Shown here in pieces: positions 1-10,366 of a stretch of 64,000 bases of DNA (within the stretch, counting starts at the first letter, position 1; the number at the start of each line of letters is the position of its first letter). Source of the DNA: Mucidula mucida. Its lineage: Eukaryota; Basidiomycota; Agaricomycetes; Agaricales; Physalacriaceae. The stretch is from positions 1 through 64,000 of the forward strand of contig JADNYV010000144.1 of assembly GCA_015501055.1 (NCBI GenBank), written 5' to 3'. The translations under genes were made by a program, and so were the position numbers. Below the pieces are notes generated by a model. It worked only from the letters and a program-made list of their open reading frames with translations. It was not told the origin of the DNA and searched no databases.

Positions 1-735
1 AAGGACTGGTTGGACAAGGTTGATATGGCTGAGTTTGCAATCAATTCTAGCATTTCGGCTAGTGCGAAGTACTCACCGTTTGAGTTGAATGGTGGGTATA
101 TGCCCCGCATGATTCGTACCATACCAAACGGTGGGGAGGTTCCGCGCGGTGTGAGGGCGTTTGCGCAGGATGCTCTAGCGAATTTAGCCGCTGCTCATGA
201 CGCTATTATCGCGAGTCGCGTGCTTCAGACGCACCATGCGAATGTGAGACGTAGTGGCGAGCCAAAAATTGAGGAGGGTACCTTGTGTACTTGTCGACGG
301 CGAATTTGAATCTTCCCCAGGGAAGGACGAAGAAGCTACGTCCTTTGTTTGTTGGCCCGTATAAGGTGGTCGAGGCTTACCCAGATACCAGCACCTACAA
401 GCTTGATTTGCCTGCAAGCTTGACATCGCGTCGGATACATCCCGTCTTCCATGTGAATTTGGCTGCGCAGGCATGTTGCTAGCGACGATGCACTATTTCC
501 TGGTCGATTGAGTCCTGGTCCCTATGATTTTGGAGCTCAGGAGGAAGACGAGACATTTATTGACGAAGTTCTTGGCCACAAATGGGTGGATGACAGGACG
601 CTGGAATTGCAGGTGCGGTTTACAGATGGTGATACGCTGTGGCAGTCGCTGGACAGCATACGGGACACAGAGGCGTTGCAGACTTACCTAGATTTGCAGG
701 GAGTCAAGCATCCGCGCTCGTTGAGAAAGCATTGA
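1..735 (+). pseudogene. Ty3/gypsy pol remnant: integrase C-terminus and chromodomain
   Basis: Frame 1 (to about 309) encodes the end of the integrase core, with the typical phrase AEFAINSSIS...YSPFELNGGY. The reading then moves to frame 3 (285-482), which holds the post-core segment LRPLFVGPYKVVEAYP...HPVFHVNL. It moves back to frame 1 (508-735), a chromodomain-like tail with DEVLGHKW and LWQSLDSIRDTEALQTYL. In intact elements these three pieces are one continuous polyprotein, so at least two frameshifts have occurred. The role in an intact element would be cDNA insertion, with the chromodomain guiding target choice. Identification is strong and the pseudogene status is read directly from the frame changes. 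Confidence 0.85.
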
Positions 736-1050
736 ATGACGGGTTGGAGCGTGTGATGCAGCGGCGGTAATGATCGGCTGCCCTGACTCCTCTTTTGCTT
801 CCGCCTCCATGTCGATTTGCTTCCGTTCTCTCTTTTATACTGCTGGCGTTCCCCTGCTGCGATATTTGCCCCGTGCCTTTTCTCGTAGACGTGTTTCTGT
901 GATTGGTATTCATGGCGGATCCACCGAACCTTTGGGCTGCTGATGATGAACGCGTTTTCGACGCGACGAGCTTTGAAGTGTGTGACAAATTTCCCCACAT
1001 TTTCGTTATTTGACGATGGTTAGCCTATCCCCGACTGGTCTCTGGAGGCC

Positions 1051-2814
1051 ATGGATATGGAATTTAATGCACCTAGCCCTGGCGTTGGCTCAGCCGGTTC
1101 TGTGCGCTCGACGCCTGGGACTAGGACACACGGTCACCCATACCAACGTCCGACAAGGCGACAGAAGCCGCGCGGCTCTCAATCGCAGGCCCAGATGGCA
1201 GCGTCGGTCGATGCACGTTTTCCGATATTATCTCCGGGTGTTCCCCTGGAGGAGGGACTTGTACGTCGGGAGGAGTTGCTTTTTCGTGCGGTGGACCATC
1301 CCACGAACGAAGCCATTATCGAGGCATATGAACAGGCGAGTCCTCAAGCTGTCGCGGACCCTGTTCCCGAAGATGACGATGGAGTCTCCACTGGTCTTTT
1401 GGACGACTGGATCCCGGCTGGGAACCGCTTTGCGCCGCTCGCAGACGGTGATTGTACACCTGCTCGTGCTCCGCCTGTCATCTCGCCTTTGGTTGCACGA
1501 GTGGACGATGGCCTGGTTTCTCGCGATGCGGGATACGGAGGTGCTCTAAAGCATCCTCGTGTTTTCTTGCAACGCGACGTGAATGCTGTTTACCATGGGC
1601 CTCAGGCTGTAGCGGCGCATGCTCGCTTCATCCATGGTGGTGTATGGGAGATGGACGCTGGCCGCTCTGGATGGCCAAATGGTTTTCCGTTGACGCCGGA
1701 AGAGTTGAGGGACGGCTTGGAGAATATCGCCAAGTTTCCCGGGACTGCGGCTACAAGGCGGAAGTTGGGTCTGCTTGGACATATGTTCGTGGCATCGACA
1801 CGTATGGTGCCCCACATTGTTGATGTTACAACGGCCCTTGCTCTTCAGTACGTTGATAGCCATCGGCGCGACGTCCTACGCGCTTTCGACGACCAGGAAT
1901 TGTTCGCATCCTTCCGCAATCCTCAGCGCGATCGGAAGAGCTTCCCGGGAGTCAAGCCGAACTCTTTCAGTACAGGTGTTGATCAATTTACGACATATAC
2001 GATTGCTCGGTGGACGTCAGCTTTTGCTGCGCCTGGAACTTCGGGTTTTTGTCCAGGTATGGCGATGGATACCGCGTTGCGACAGTATACGCCGTGCGTC
2101 TACGCTCAGTGTATCTTCGAACACCTTTCCCCGTACGTGCGTCGGCCTGATGGGACTTTGGTCTTTGCTGCCCCAGACGCTCAGCGCTTTTTTGCAATTT
2201 GGTTCGTTCGCCTTGTTGCATATCCTCATGCATTGCTGGAGCTTATTGCGAAGCACAACGCGAGGCACCCTGGGTCGCCCTTGGCTCACAGTACGGACGC
2301 GCCAGTCACTCTTCGACGACTCATTTTGGACCACCGGCAGATAATTCGGGAGGCTACCCTGCTTTACCTCTTTCTGGAGAATGGGTTCACGGTGGAGTTG
2401 TTGTCGACGCTATATCCATGGGCGCTGAGATACATCGACCACATGCTCAGGAATGCGACGGATGACTTGGAGATGTGGATTAGAATTGATAATGACCGCC
2501 TTCGTTGCATCCATCAGTACGGCGAGCCGCAGGTGCATGACTCTTTCAATACTTGGATCGTTTTATCCCCGCATGACGAGGAGCGGATTTTGGGGATTGT
2601 CGAGAGCGAGGCTTATGCGCCACGCAAGGAGGATCGCCTTGACCGGTTCGCATTGCAGAAGCAGGATTGGATCTTATTCGGCGAGCATCCGGTGTTTCGC
2701 CATTGTCGTCGAGAGACGTATGACGCGGAGATGGCTGAGCTGGCTTCAGCGGGCGCGTCTTCGCATGATGACATCTTAGGTCCATTCGAAGGGCTTTCGG
2801 TAACCCTACGTTGA
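1051..2814 (+). CDS. Unrecognised 587-aa ORF between pol and the 3' LTR
   Basis: A single uninterrupted ORF of 587 codons starts at the ATG within CCATGGATATGG and ends 86 bases before the LTR. The N-terminus (about residues 1-110) is low complexity and Pro/Arg rich. The rest is globular, with many Trp, Tyr and His residues. I see no signal peptide, no membrane segment and no Cys/His zinc knuckle. Its position is that of an accessory or env-like ORF in LTR elements, but nothing resembles an envelope protein. The ORF is intact although pol next to it is frameshifted, which may mean a recent origin or selection. Function is unknown. It could also be a gag-like or captured cellular sequence. Confidence 0.65.
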   Translation: MDMEFNAPSPGVGSAGSVRSTPGTRTHGHPYQRPTRRQKPRGSQSQAQMAASVDARFPILSPGVPLEEGLVRREELLFRAVDHPTNEAIIEAYEQASPQAVADPVPEDDDGVSTGLLDDWIPAGNRFAPLADGDCTPARAPPVISPLVARVDDGLVSRDAGYGGALKHPRVFLQRDVNAVYHGPQAVAAHARFIHGGVWEMDAGRSGWPNGFPLTPEELRDGLENIAKFPGTAATRRKLGLLGHMFVASTRMVPHIVDVTTALALQYVDSHRRDVLRAFDDQELFASFRNPQRDRKSFPGVKPNSFSTGVDQFTTYTIARWTSAFAAPGTSGFCPGMAMDTALRQYTPCVYAQCIFEHLSPYVRRPDGTLVFAAPDAQRFFAIWFVRLVAYPHALLELIAKHNARHPGSPLAHSTDAPVTLRRLILDHRQIIREATLLYLFLENGFTVELLSTLYPWALRYIDHMLRNATDDLEMWIRIDNDRLRCIHQYGEPQVHDSFNTWIVLSPHDEERILGIVESEAYAPRKEDRLDRFALQKQDWILFGEHPVFRHCRRETYDAEMAELASAGASSHDDILGPFEGLSVTLR

Positions 2815-2832
2815 TTGGTTTACTATACACTG

Positions 2833-2870
2833 ATTTTTCTTTTCTTTTCTTTTCTTTTCTTTTCTTTCTT
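2833..2870 (+). repeat. (TTTTC)n pyrimidine tract before the LTR
   Basis: About seven TTTTC units lie between the accessory ORF and the polypurine tract. The tract belongs to the 3' untranslated part of the retroelement and is followed by TAGATCCC and then the G-run used as polypurine tract. Confidence 0.8.
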
Positions 2871-2900
2871 AGATCCCTGGTAGGAATCTAGGGGGGGGTG

Positions 2901-3053
2901 TGTAAGGGGGTAGGTCCCTTACATAGCCACTAGGTATATACAGTACACTCAGGAGCTGTAGGCTCCTTAGTCTTTTACCTTTATGTTCATACTTTAACCT
3001 TACGAATCTACGTGGTTCTGGTTCTCTGGCGTGAACATACAAGGCCTTTTACA
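2901..3053 (+). repeat. 3' LTR of the Ty3/gypsy element
   Basis: The 153-bp segment begins TGTAAGGGGG and ends CCTTTTACA, giving the TG...CA ends and a short inverted repeat TGTAA/TTACA expected of an LTR. It is preceded directly by a G-run (AGGGGGGGGTG) that fits a polypurine tract. A TATA-like GTATATAC lies at about 2933. There is no second LTR in the window for comparison, so the ends are inferred from structure alone. Confidence 0.7.
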
Positions 3054-3332
3054 CGCCCACAGCACCGTCACCGTCGCTAAGGCCGTTCTCTGCTCCAGGC
3101 GCATTGAGCATGATTTTCTCCTGTGCGTATGCGAGGGCCGGTATTGTGGAAGGGATGAGGAAAGGTGCTGGGAAAGGATGGATGGCGGGATTGTATAGCT
3201 CCAATAGAGCTTCAGCCGCGGTACCCCATTTCCAAGAATGGGCGGGAAGGGCTTTAGCGATGTCGGCTACTGCTTGGATGTCAAAGCCTGGATATAACGC
3301 AAAGGGATCGGAGGGCGGAAGTGCCTGTTATA
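3054..3332 (-). pseudogene. Host gene fragment cut by the retrotransposon (six-hairpin glycosidase-like?)
   Basis: The minus strand is open from about 3332 down to the LTR edge and encodes a well-composed peptide with the phrases DPFALYPGFDI, AVADIAKALPAHSWKWGTA, ALLELYNPAIHPFP and GLSDGDGAVG. From memory this resembles the N-terminal part of secreted six-hairpin glycosidase-like proteins of mushrooms; I cannot confirm the family. A plausible acceptor AACAG precedes the exon at about 3333. The open frame stops being gene-like exactly at the LTR, so the gene was interrupted or truncated there. The downstream part would lie to the left of the retroelement, outside the window. Confidence 0.5.
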
Positions 3333-4406
3333 TTGATCTGAGCCATGGATTCGCCGAGGGAACCTCTAGCACCAGAGCGGCTCACACCCGAGGGCCGATA
3401 ATAACCTGTTCATCCATAATCCCTTCTAATGATGACCCACCTGTTTATACAAGACACCCGATAACTAGAAGGTGAATTTAGAGTCATGCAGGACTCAAGA
3501 ACAGTAGCATAACGGTCATGTACAACCATACATGAACTCTGCCCGCCAGTAGTCCCGCCTCCTGGTAGCTTCTCGTCAAATATGGCTCTCTGACGAGATA
3601 TTAGTATAGTCTCACGACGGTGGCAATGGCATGGTAGAATTGTGGCTCGCAAAAAAGACATATGGAACTCTTCACTATGCAGTCAGCCTTCAGTTATTAC
3701 AGTTCTGAAAGTGCCGTCCTATCGTGGCAAACTGTATGTTTGTCAACAAATAGAGACGAAGAAACACGACAGTCCGTGCTGAGGTCAAAGTTCCTTGGCA
3801 CCGATGTAATCTTAACACTATCACCGTCATCCTGTAACCTGCCCTCCGAAGACGGGACTCCTCGTGTCGCACCATGCGAAGTGCCCGGACAATTTGAGTG
3901 GGAGAGAAAAGACGCGTTCTCTGCCCTAGTTAAGAGCATCTGATAGTATCTGATGAATGAGGTTGCAGACACAGCGACGTCCGTGTCTTTGGACATTGTC
4001 CACCAATGACAAGATAAGTCGTGCTCTGTTGGATTCTGAATGCACAGTGCGCGGAAGCGATATTGTCCTTCGAGGCTCCAGATGACACATTTTCTGATAG
4101 CGTCGCATTAATCGTGTCACAAAGGACGTACGATATTTTGGACTATCCTCTGCGCGTTTACGCATGCCATTCAGTCCATCTGGTGTCCTCTCCGTGCAGG
4201 GTAGGCCGCCTCGGCATCGGCTTTTACCCGAATGACGTCAATACACCCTTTTCACCGTAACCTCCACTCCATGGGCGTCGTTATAGAATAGTCCCATGCT
4301 CCTCGACGTTCGGCCTAGGATAAATGAAATTGCACAGCCAGTCTTCAAGCTCCGTCCGGAGTTACGTGTTCACCACGCCTGAACCGCACCTTCCTCCCTC
4401 TCTGCT
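3333..4406. other. Intergenic, no gene seen
   Basis: Only short overlapping ORFs (under 100 codons) with no recognisable motif are present on either strand. The last about 140 bases would hold the promoter of the acyltransferase gene at 4407. I see no strong TATA box there. Confidence 0.5.
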
Positions 4407-5577
4407 ATGCCATCGCTACTCGATAGCCCCGAGTTCGCGCTCCCCGAGTCGTGGCCTCTAGAGCCTCTCACGACGCGAACGTTCATGACGATGCTTTTAC
4501 CGCTCTTTGTCGCGTATTATCTCACCGCCGTGCTTGTGATATCACCAGGGACATATGCCGTTCGATTATCGCTCCTCCCACTTTGGCTATGGCTCGCATT
4601 TCGAGCGTGTACGCGTCTTGAAGCGAACATGGGCAATCCAGAGTGGGATGGCAATAATCTCGCGTTGTTGGTGCGTGTTATCGCTCTTCTTTTTCTTATT
4701 TCATTAACGAGACGTGCAGACCGTAGTATGTCTAATCATCATGCGCATAACCGGCTGGACGTTCCAGCGACAGCCCTTTGTTCGAACGGGAACACGGGAA
4801 CGCGCTGTCGTCCTAGACGCGTGCGATCTCTGCTGCAATTTTCGCGGTATAGGCTGGGATTGGACAAGCGGCGCACCTCCTCCTCCTCAACCTCACCTCG
4901 ACAAACGTGCCTTTGCGCTTCACGCTCTCCTAGGCTACACCATCAACGCCCTCCTCTTCGAATTTGCCATTCTCTTGCGGGACAACATCTTCCCTCCATC
5001 TTCCCTCCCACTTCCGTACCCCCTAAGTCGTGTCCTCCAGGCACTCATATACCCAGTATCGACGTACGCGCACCTGCAAGGGTATTACCACATCTACTCC
5101 CTCGTCGGTGTCTTCCTCCTCCGCCAATCCCCCGCCTCGTGGCCGCCACTCTTTAACCGCCCATGGTTCTCCACCTCGCTCAGCCAATTCTGGGGCCGGA
5201 GATGGCATCAGGGCTTTCGCGACATGTTTGGCCGCGTCAGTGGACAGCGCGTTCTCGGCACGTTCCTCGCTAGCGGCGTCTTTCACGATCTGGGTATATG
5301 GGGTATGTCTAGGAGGACGGGCATATGTTGCAATTTGACGGGCTACTTTGCCTTGATGGCGCTGGGCATCGGCGCCGAGTATGCGATGAGGAAGTACACG
5401 GGAAAGAGGGTGGGAGGGTTGTGTGGGAGGGTCTGGATGGCGTGTTGGGTTGTTGGCTGGGCGGTCGCGAGCATGGGGGAGGAGTGTATGCGTGATTTTT
5501 ATAGATCTATGACGGTCAATTGGTTGGTCAGACCGGTGTATCTTATCTCCCATCTACTACTAGGTGCTGAATATTGA
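4407..5577 (+). CDS. Wax-synthase-like membrane-bound O-acyltransferase
   Basis: Two exons (4407-4670 and 4720-5577) joined by a 49-nt GT-AG intron give 373 aa. The protein has about eight hydrophobic segments and the wax-synthase hallmarks SQFWGRRWHQ (about residue 245) and SGVFHDLGIWG (about residue 273). The His of the latter is the expected catalytic residue of MBOAT acyltransferases. Such enzymes move an acyl group from acyl-CoA to an alcohol acceptor in the ER membrane. In basidiomycetes many members decorate terpenoids and other secondary metabolites rather than making wax. No secondary-metabolite genes flank it here, so the acceptor is unknown. Both exons are in phase and no break is seen. 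Confidence 0.85.
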
Positions 5578-5855
5578 TGTTTATCTCATGTCTTCCCGTG
5601 TCTGTATGTAAGTGCATTCGGTGCATTGCTTAGCTGGACAGTGGTACCTACCACTCATGATTCCTTCTACTGCGGGGTGAATATAGAAGAAGACCGCACT
5701 TTGAGGTTAGCTTGCTTAGGTATTATAGAGGACGGCAGGCATTCATCTTGCTCCACGTAAATGAACCGCGTCAATTCATGTCATACTTCCACCTACTACC
5801 AGGCAATGTCCTTGTGCGTGAGCTTGTGCCAACAATCGAGTACTGACATTCCTCC

Positions 5856-6085
5856 AGTTCAATCTGAGCCGAAGAAGCGCGTTGCAAGAACGAAATATCA
5901 AGCAGCCCCTCTCGCAGCGGACACCCCCAGCTGATTTCTCCTCCTCAAACTTCCAAGGATACGAAGAACGCCGCCTCGTGCTTTATGCCTCCACCACTGC
6001 CGTCTGCTTCCGTCTCGCATCTTCTACAAAGTTTCATCGTTCCCTCACTTGCTCCTCAAGTCTTTTTAAAAAGGCACATGCTTGA
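5856..6085 (+). pseudogene. Copy A: remnant of the local repeated gene family
   Basis: After a CAG acceptor at about 5859 the plus strand reads VQSEPKK, a deletion, then LQERNIKQPLSQR and later FQGYEERRLV. These match, in order, the segments VQPELKK, LQDRNIKQPIS and FQLYEYRIV of copy E (25027-26073). Roughly 18 codons between the first two pieces are missing and no upstream exon is seen. This copy shares the RNIKQP spelling with copy E rather than RNSKAPFGKR of copies B and D. It therefore fits as the mirror partner of E in the inverted duplication. Confidence 0.6.
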
Positions 6086-6954
6086 GGACACTCGTTCTGG
6101 GCATCTCGACTGAGTCCGAGTCTAAGCTTACGTAGCTCACCGGTTACTAACCTTGATGCACAATTCCTGCTGTTTTCTTGATCGCGTTGTGGTCAGTCTG
6201 ATCCCTTTTTATATAATACATATGATGCCTATTGCGCCTTCCGTTTCGTCGTGGAGCTCATTCCAGGAAATCATATGTGTGGCGTTTAACTCCGATGACT
6301 GCAATTGCTCAACTCACCTCCATCCCCTTCTCCTCCATAAAAAACATCAATCTGAGGACAAGTGACTGTTTGCTCGGCGCCTCCGGGTGATTGGAGGTGA
6401 TGTGCTTCAAATGAATGGAAGCTAATTATACTTATCGCCCAGATGGATCCAGATTCCAGACTGCATAAACGCCAAATTCTTCTCAGCATCCGAGTCAATC
6501 CCGGTCATTTGGATTTCTTTCGAAAAAAAATCCTGGCCATAGACTGAACAGAGATTTGAAAAGCAGAAGTACGGTAGCTAACTGCGAGAACTCGATGAAC
6601 GACCACACAACGGCACTAGCCTGTAGGACGACGCTGCCTTGGAGTGTTTCACGACAAAATTCAGTCTTCGAGATGTGTGTTTCAGATGTGAAGTTGCGCA
6701 GAAAGACACTGACTGCGAACATATCGCCAGAGCTATCTGCGAGAGCATATGAACCATAGACGATGAGCTCTGTCGACTCACTGCGGCATCTCTAAAGAAT
6801 TAAGGTCACTAGCATGTAATGGGCGTCGAATCACTACTACTACTACACGTACTCTATCCGGTGAAGGAAACATGTCCACATCGAGAGCTTTTCAATTAGT
6901 GGAATGCGAGTGATGCCTTCAACACTGTTGTAAAGATCAAATGCTAATCGCAGA
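6086..6954. other. No gene seen
   Basis: Short ORFs only. The stretch lies between copy A and the part of the left arm that can be aligned by eye to the right arm. No repeats or RNA genes stand out. Confidence 0.45.
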
Positions 6955-8169
6955 ATCGAGCGAAGATACAAATCCTTTCCGTGTTTAGTCGAGGATGTGG
7001 CAGAACTCAAGTGCGCGGCATCGACGATTCAGCGGGGGCCTATACTTACGCCTTGTCGAAGCGATGTGAGCAGAGAGAAAGTTCGCTGCAGGTGTATGAG
7101 TTATGGTTGACGTCGCGTACTGTTGTAAGTCTCCTCGCTTCCGCCCTCAAGACGTGCTATGTTTCAGGAGCTGCAGAAGTACATTCCTGTGCGTTCGTCG
7201 TGAGCAGGTGGTAGGGTGAAGACGGAGTACAATTGAAACTCCGACACGAATTGCCGAAGTGGATCAAAACTTGGCTATTCTGTACACCGTGCAGTCAGAG
7301 ATGTTGGTCGTCGCCGCAGGAATCTGTATGCAACTCTTACTTGTTCTAAATCATTTCTCTCTTCCACAGACTGTCAACCAACTAGGGCGGGCCTACTACT
7401 ATCCACTGCTAAGGGTATCGATACGTCGCGCTGGCATCGCTATCGGAGCATACAAAGAAATACAGAACAGTGGACATGGATCATTTCCCCCCCATGTGTA
7501 TTGGGGAAACTGTGGCCAAATTGCCTAATTCGGCAGACAATGCCCTTTTCCTAATCGGCTGAACAAAGGCAGAGGGATGTGGACGCGCCATTACAATGTG
7601 GACTGCCAAAAAGCACATGACGACTGGCCTTTGTTTTCGCGCAGGTGTCAATGGGCCTTTCAACACCTCATCCTCTCTCCCACATCTACCATGTCTATTT
7701 CTCTCGAAAACATCAACATTTCGCTTGTTCGGTGATGGAGTCGACGTTTCACTGATGCAGTCGACGAGTATCTCGGTTCGTTCAAATTGATTGTCTGAAT
7801 CTAAATGTTAATTCTCCACCACGTTAGCTCGACACGCTGGAATACTGTAGCGTTTCGACCGCAAATTCACATAACGGGTCACGGGGGTCTTTGAAGTGAA
7901 GCTATATATACATCATAACTAGAGTCGGACGCGAGTATAGAATAAAAAAAGTACTCACGAATAAACTCATACTCATCATGCAAGCCAAGAGTATACTCGC
8001 ACGTGAGTAGAGTAGAGTCTAGAGTCTATGGTGAGTCTAGAGTTTCAGTTTGGGGCCACGAATACTCGATAGACTCATACTCATAAATATTCGTGAATAC
8101 TCATGAGTATTCTTATATTCGTGAGTATTCGTGAGTATTCAGCTCCTAATATATATTTTTTGAACAAAA

Positions 8170-8256
8170 TGAACCCCGTGAGCATTGAACCCACGGAGCT
8201 CAGCCATTTCTGTGCATCAGCACAACAACGAGTATAACCACTGCGCCAAAAGGGCA
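8170..8256 (-). other. tRNA-derived (SINE-like) segment
   Basis: Read on the minus strand it begins GCCCTTTTGGCGCAGTGG, which includes an A box TGGCGCAGTGG. About 50 bases later comes GGGTTCAATGCTC, a degenerate B box. An AT-rich tail follows. The acceptor stem does not pair properly and the anticodon arm is not canonical, so it is not a functional tRNA. It could be the head of a SINE or a decayed tRNA carried inside the hAT element. Confidence 0.35.
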
Positions 8257-9022
8257 TATTCATTATACAATTTCAGTCCAGATCACACATAATTAGGTAA
8301 AATGCCATTAGCAAAAAAAAGGACAAAGGCCATGAAGGCCATACAAAATGTTGTGCTACAAACAAACCTGATGCGAGTACTGTTGCGAAGCGACGCATAC
8401 GACGCATCAGGTGAAGAGTATGATACATCTAATATACAAAAAAACTACAAAATCGTCCACAAAAACGAATACTCTACAGTCCGTGAGGAAGAAGGGGTGC
8501 GCGCCCGAAAACTGTAACGTAACAGTCCACATAGTACTCAGCTAATCCGTACTCAACAGTCCGCATTTCCCGTTCTGACATCAGAGAGCCACAGATCAAC
8601 TTGTGAGCGGCCTGTGAAGTTCCCGCCGGCATTGGTGGAACACGACACCAGCGTCGCATCACCCGGTACAAAGCAGCCAGGACAGACGCGCGTCCCGTAA
8701 ACGTTGCTGCCGCCAGCCCCATCCGACCCCAGTCAATGCTCTCCGGGACGACTCGGCCGTTGAAAAGTGCACCGAGAATCTGCATCTGGCGGTCACCGAA
8801 AGACGAGGCATCCAAATTGTCGTAAGGCACTGCTTGCCCAAGCTCCGTGTCAGGTTGCGGATCGTTGAAGCCCACGGGCTTGAGGTCGTAGCAAAGGCGG
8901 TCGAGCGCGAGGAACTCGTAGCGGAAATTGGTCTCGAATAACTCCCAAAGAATTTCCCGGCAAACATGCTGAGCAGGTAAAACATTCGGTTGTAGCTGTT
9001 CTCCTTGCCAAGTCGCCGACGC

Positions 9023-9791
9023 TAGAGATGGACACGAGTCCATACTCGAGTATATTCGGACTCATCGTATGAGTAACTCTTACCTCAAACCCAATACTCA
9101 AGACTCGAGTCTTCACTCGAGACTCTACTCGAATATCTACTCTACTCGAGAGTACTTCATGAGTCTCGAGTATTCGAGTACTCGAGTACGATCCGAGTAT
9201 ACTCGAGTATACTCACGTATCAGCAAGCAAATTCAAACATAAAGACAGTGAAGATTAAAGTAAGTAGGTCGTAAGTGTATCAAGTTATATCCATATCAGT
9301 AGCATCCATATCAGTAGTATCCTGAGGTGAAGAAGCAGGCTTGCGCCGTCGAACCAAAACTACCTGCTCAATCGTTTCATAGAGATCATCGTCATCATCG
9401 TCAATCTCAACATCACCATCATGACCCGTGTCAAACTCTGAGACAGGATCCATACCATCGCGGAAATCAGAAAAGTCCATCTCCTCCGACTGTGCAACAG
9501 CCTTGCCCTTCCCCTTCCTCTTGGTCCACAAGTTCTCCTCAACATCATCCCCATCCTCGTCATAGGAGCTGAATACTCACGAATACTCACGAATATAAGA
9601 ATACTCATGAGTATTCACGAATATTTATGAGTATGAGTCTATCGAGTATTCGTGGCCCCAAACTGAAACTCTAGACTCACCATAGACTCTAGACTCTACT
9701 CTACTCACGTGCGAGTATACTCTTGGCTTGCATGATGAGTATGAGTTTATTCGTGAGTACTTTTTTTATTCTATACTCGCGTCCGACTCTA
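9023..9791 (-). mobile_element. Inner hAT element (internally deleted)
   Basis: A 769-bp copy lies in opposite orientation to the outer hAT, with ends TAGAGATGGACACGAG and CGCGTCCGACTCTA. It is flanked by the exact 8-bp duplication GCCGACGC (9015-9022 and 9792-9799). It consists of only the 5' end (about 228 bp) and the 3' end with the transposase tail. It sits in an exon of the captured gene. It is almost identical over the shared ends to the outer element, which implies recent activity of an autonomous relative elsewhere. Confidence 0.9.
9280..9558 (-). pseudogene. hAT transposase C-terminal tail (inner element)
   Basis: The reading frame begins in the deletion junction (SYDEDGDDVEENLWTKRK), continues KGKGKAVAQSEEMDF and ends in an Asp-rich tail with DMDATDMDIT before the stop. 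It is the acidic C-terminus that follows the dimerisation domain in fungal hAT transposases. No catalytic region is left. Confidence 0.65.
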
Positions 9792-10143
9792 GCCGACGCA
9801 GTAGAAAGGTTGGACAGGTCGACAGAGCCCTAGAGCGACAGGGTTATTTCAAGTCAAATAGATAGAAGAGAAAAAATCCACACCTGCATTGAACCCGCTT
9901 CTATACACTTTGATAGCTCCTGTCGGACTTCTTCGTGAGCCTTTGCTGCCCATCCATCTCCTTTAGACCCGTGTAACTCGAGCCCCAACACACGCCGCCA
10001 AACTGGTGCTGCCAACGGCTCGAATACCGACGACTGCAGACGATAATGAAGAATGGTGCGCAGTTTGAGATACGTTAGGAGCATGAAAGCCCTCGTCGTC
10101 TCGTTCTCGACATTGGCGATGACATTCGGATCAGGAAGGGCAT

Positions 10144-10366
10144 AGCTGTTGCACAGTCGGAGGAGATGGACTTTTCTGATTTCCGCGATGGTATGGATCC
10201 TGTCTCAGAGTTTGACACGGGTCATGATGGTGATGTTGAGATTGACGATGATGACGATGATCTCTATGAAACGATTGAGCAGGTAGTTTTGGTTCGACGG
10301 CGCAAGCCTGCTTCTTCACCTCAGGATACTACTGATATGGATGCTACTGATATGGATATAACTTGA
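10144..10366 (+). pseudogene. hAT transposase C-terminal tail (outer element)
   Basis: The frame AVAQSEEMDFSDFRDGMDP through the Asp run to DMDATDMDIT is the same as in the inner element, but it starts only at the junction with the captured gene (about 10144). The sequence is a near-identical inverted copy of 9280-9502. Confidence 0.65.

Larger units (their letters stand above)
1..3053 (+). mobile_element. 3' part of a Ty3/gypsy LTR retrotransposon
   Basis: The left edge of the window lies inside the element. In order on the plus strand: integrase C-terminal region and chromodomain-like tail of pol (to 735), an extra ORF (1051-2814), a pyrimidine tract, a G-rich polypurine tract (2890-2900) and a 3' LTR (2901-3053). 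The integrase-then-chromodomain order is typical of fungal chromoviruses (Ty3/gypsy). Pol is frameshifted, so this copy cannot be autonomous as it stands. The 5' LTR is outside the window, so target-site duplication and LTR age cannot be checked. The element ends inside a broken host gene on the minus strand. Confidence 0.85.
8474..10145 (-). pseudogene. Cellular gene fragment captured by the hAT element
   Basis: Read downwards: an exon at 10145-9884 (LPDPNVIANVENE, AFMLLTYLKLRTIL), an intron with GT donor and TAG acceptor ending near 9833, then an exon that runs into the inner hAT at 9792 and continues at 9014. Taking out the inner hAT and one 8-bp duplication restores a continuous frame through VCREILWELFETNFRYEF to the stop at 8474. 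The C-terminal PHGL end and the REILWEL-NFR-E phrase recall a multi-copy hypothetical protein family of polypores (memory only). The 5' part of the gene is absent and the fragment begins abruptly at the junction with hAT sequence near 10145. Confidence 0.7.

Noticed and set aside
3104..3475. 123-aa plus-strand ORF next to the LTR
   Set aside because: The opposite strand has a much better composed exon that ends exactly at the LTR edge.
5023..5553. 176-aa minus-strand ORF inside the acyltransferase gene
   Set aside because: Antisense shadow of a GC-rich exon with clear MBOAT motifs on the plus strand.
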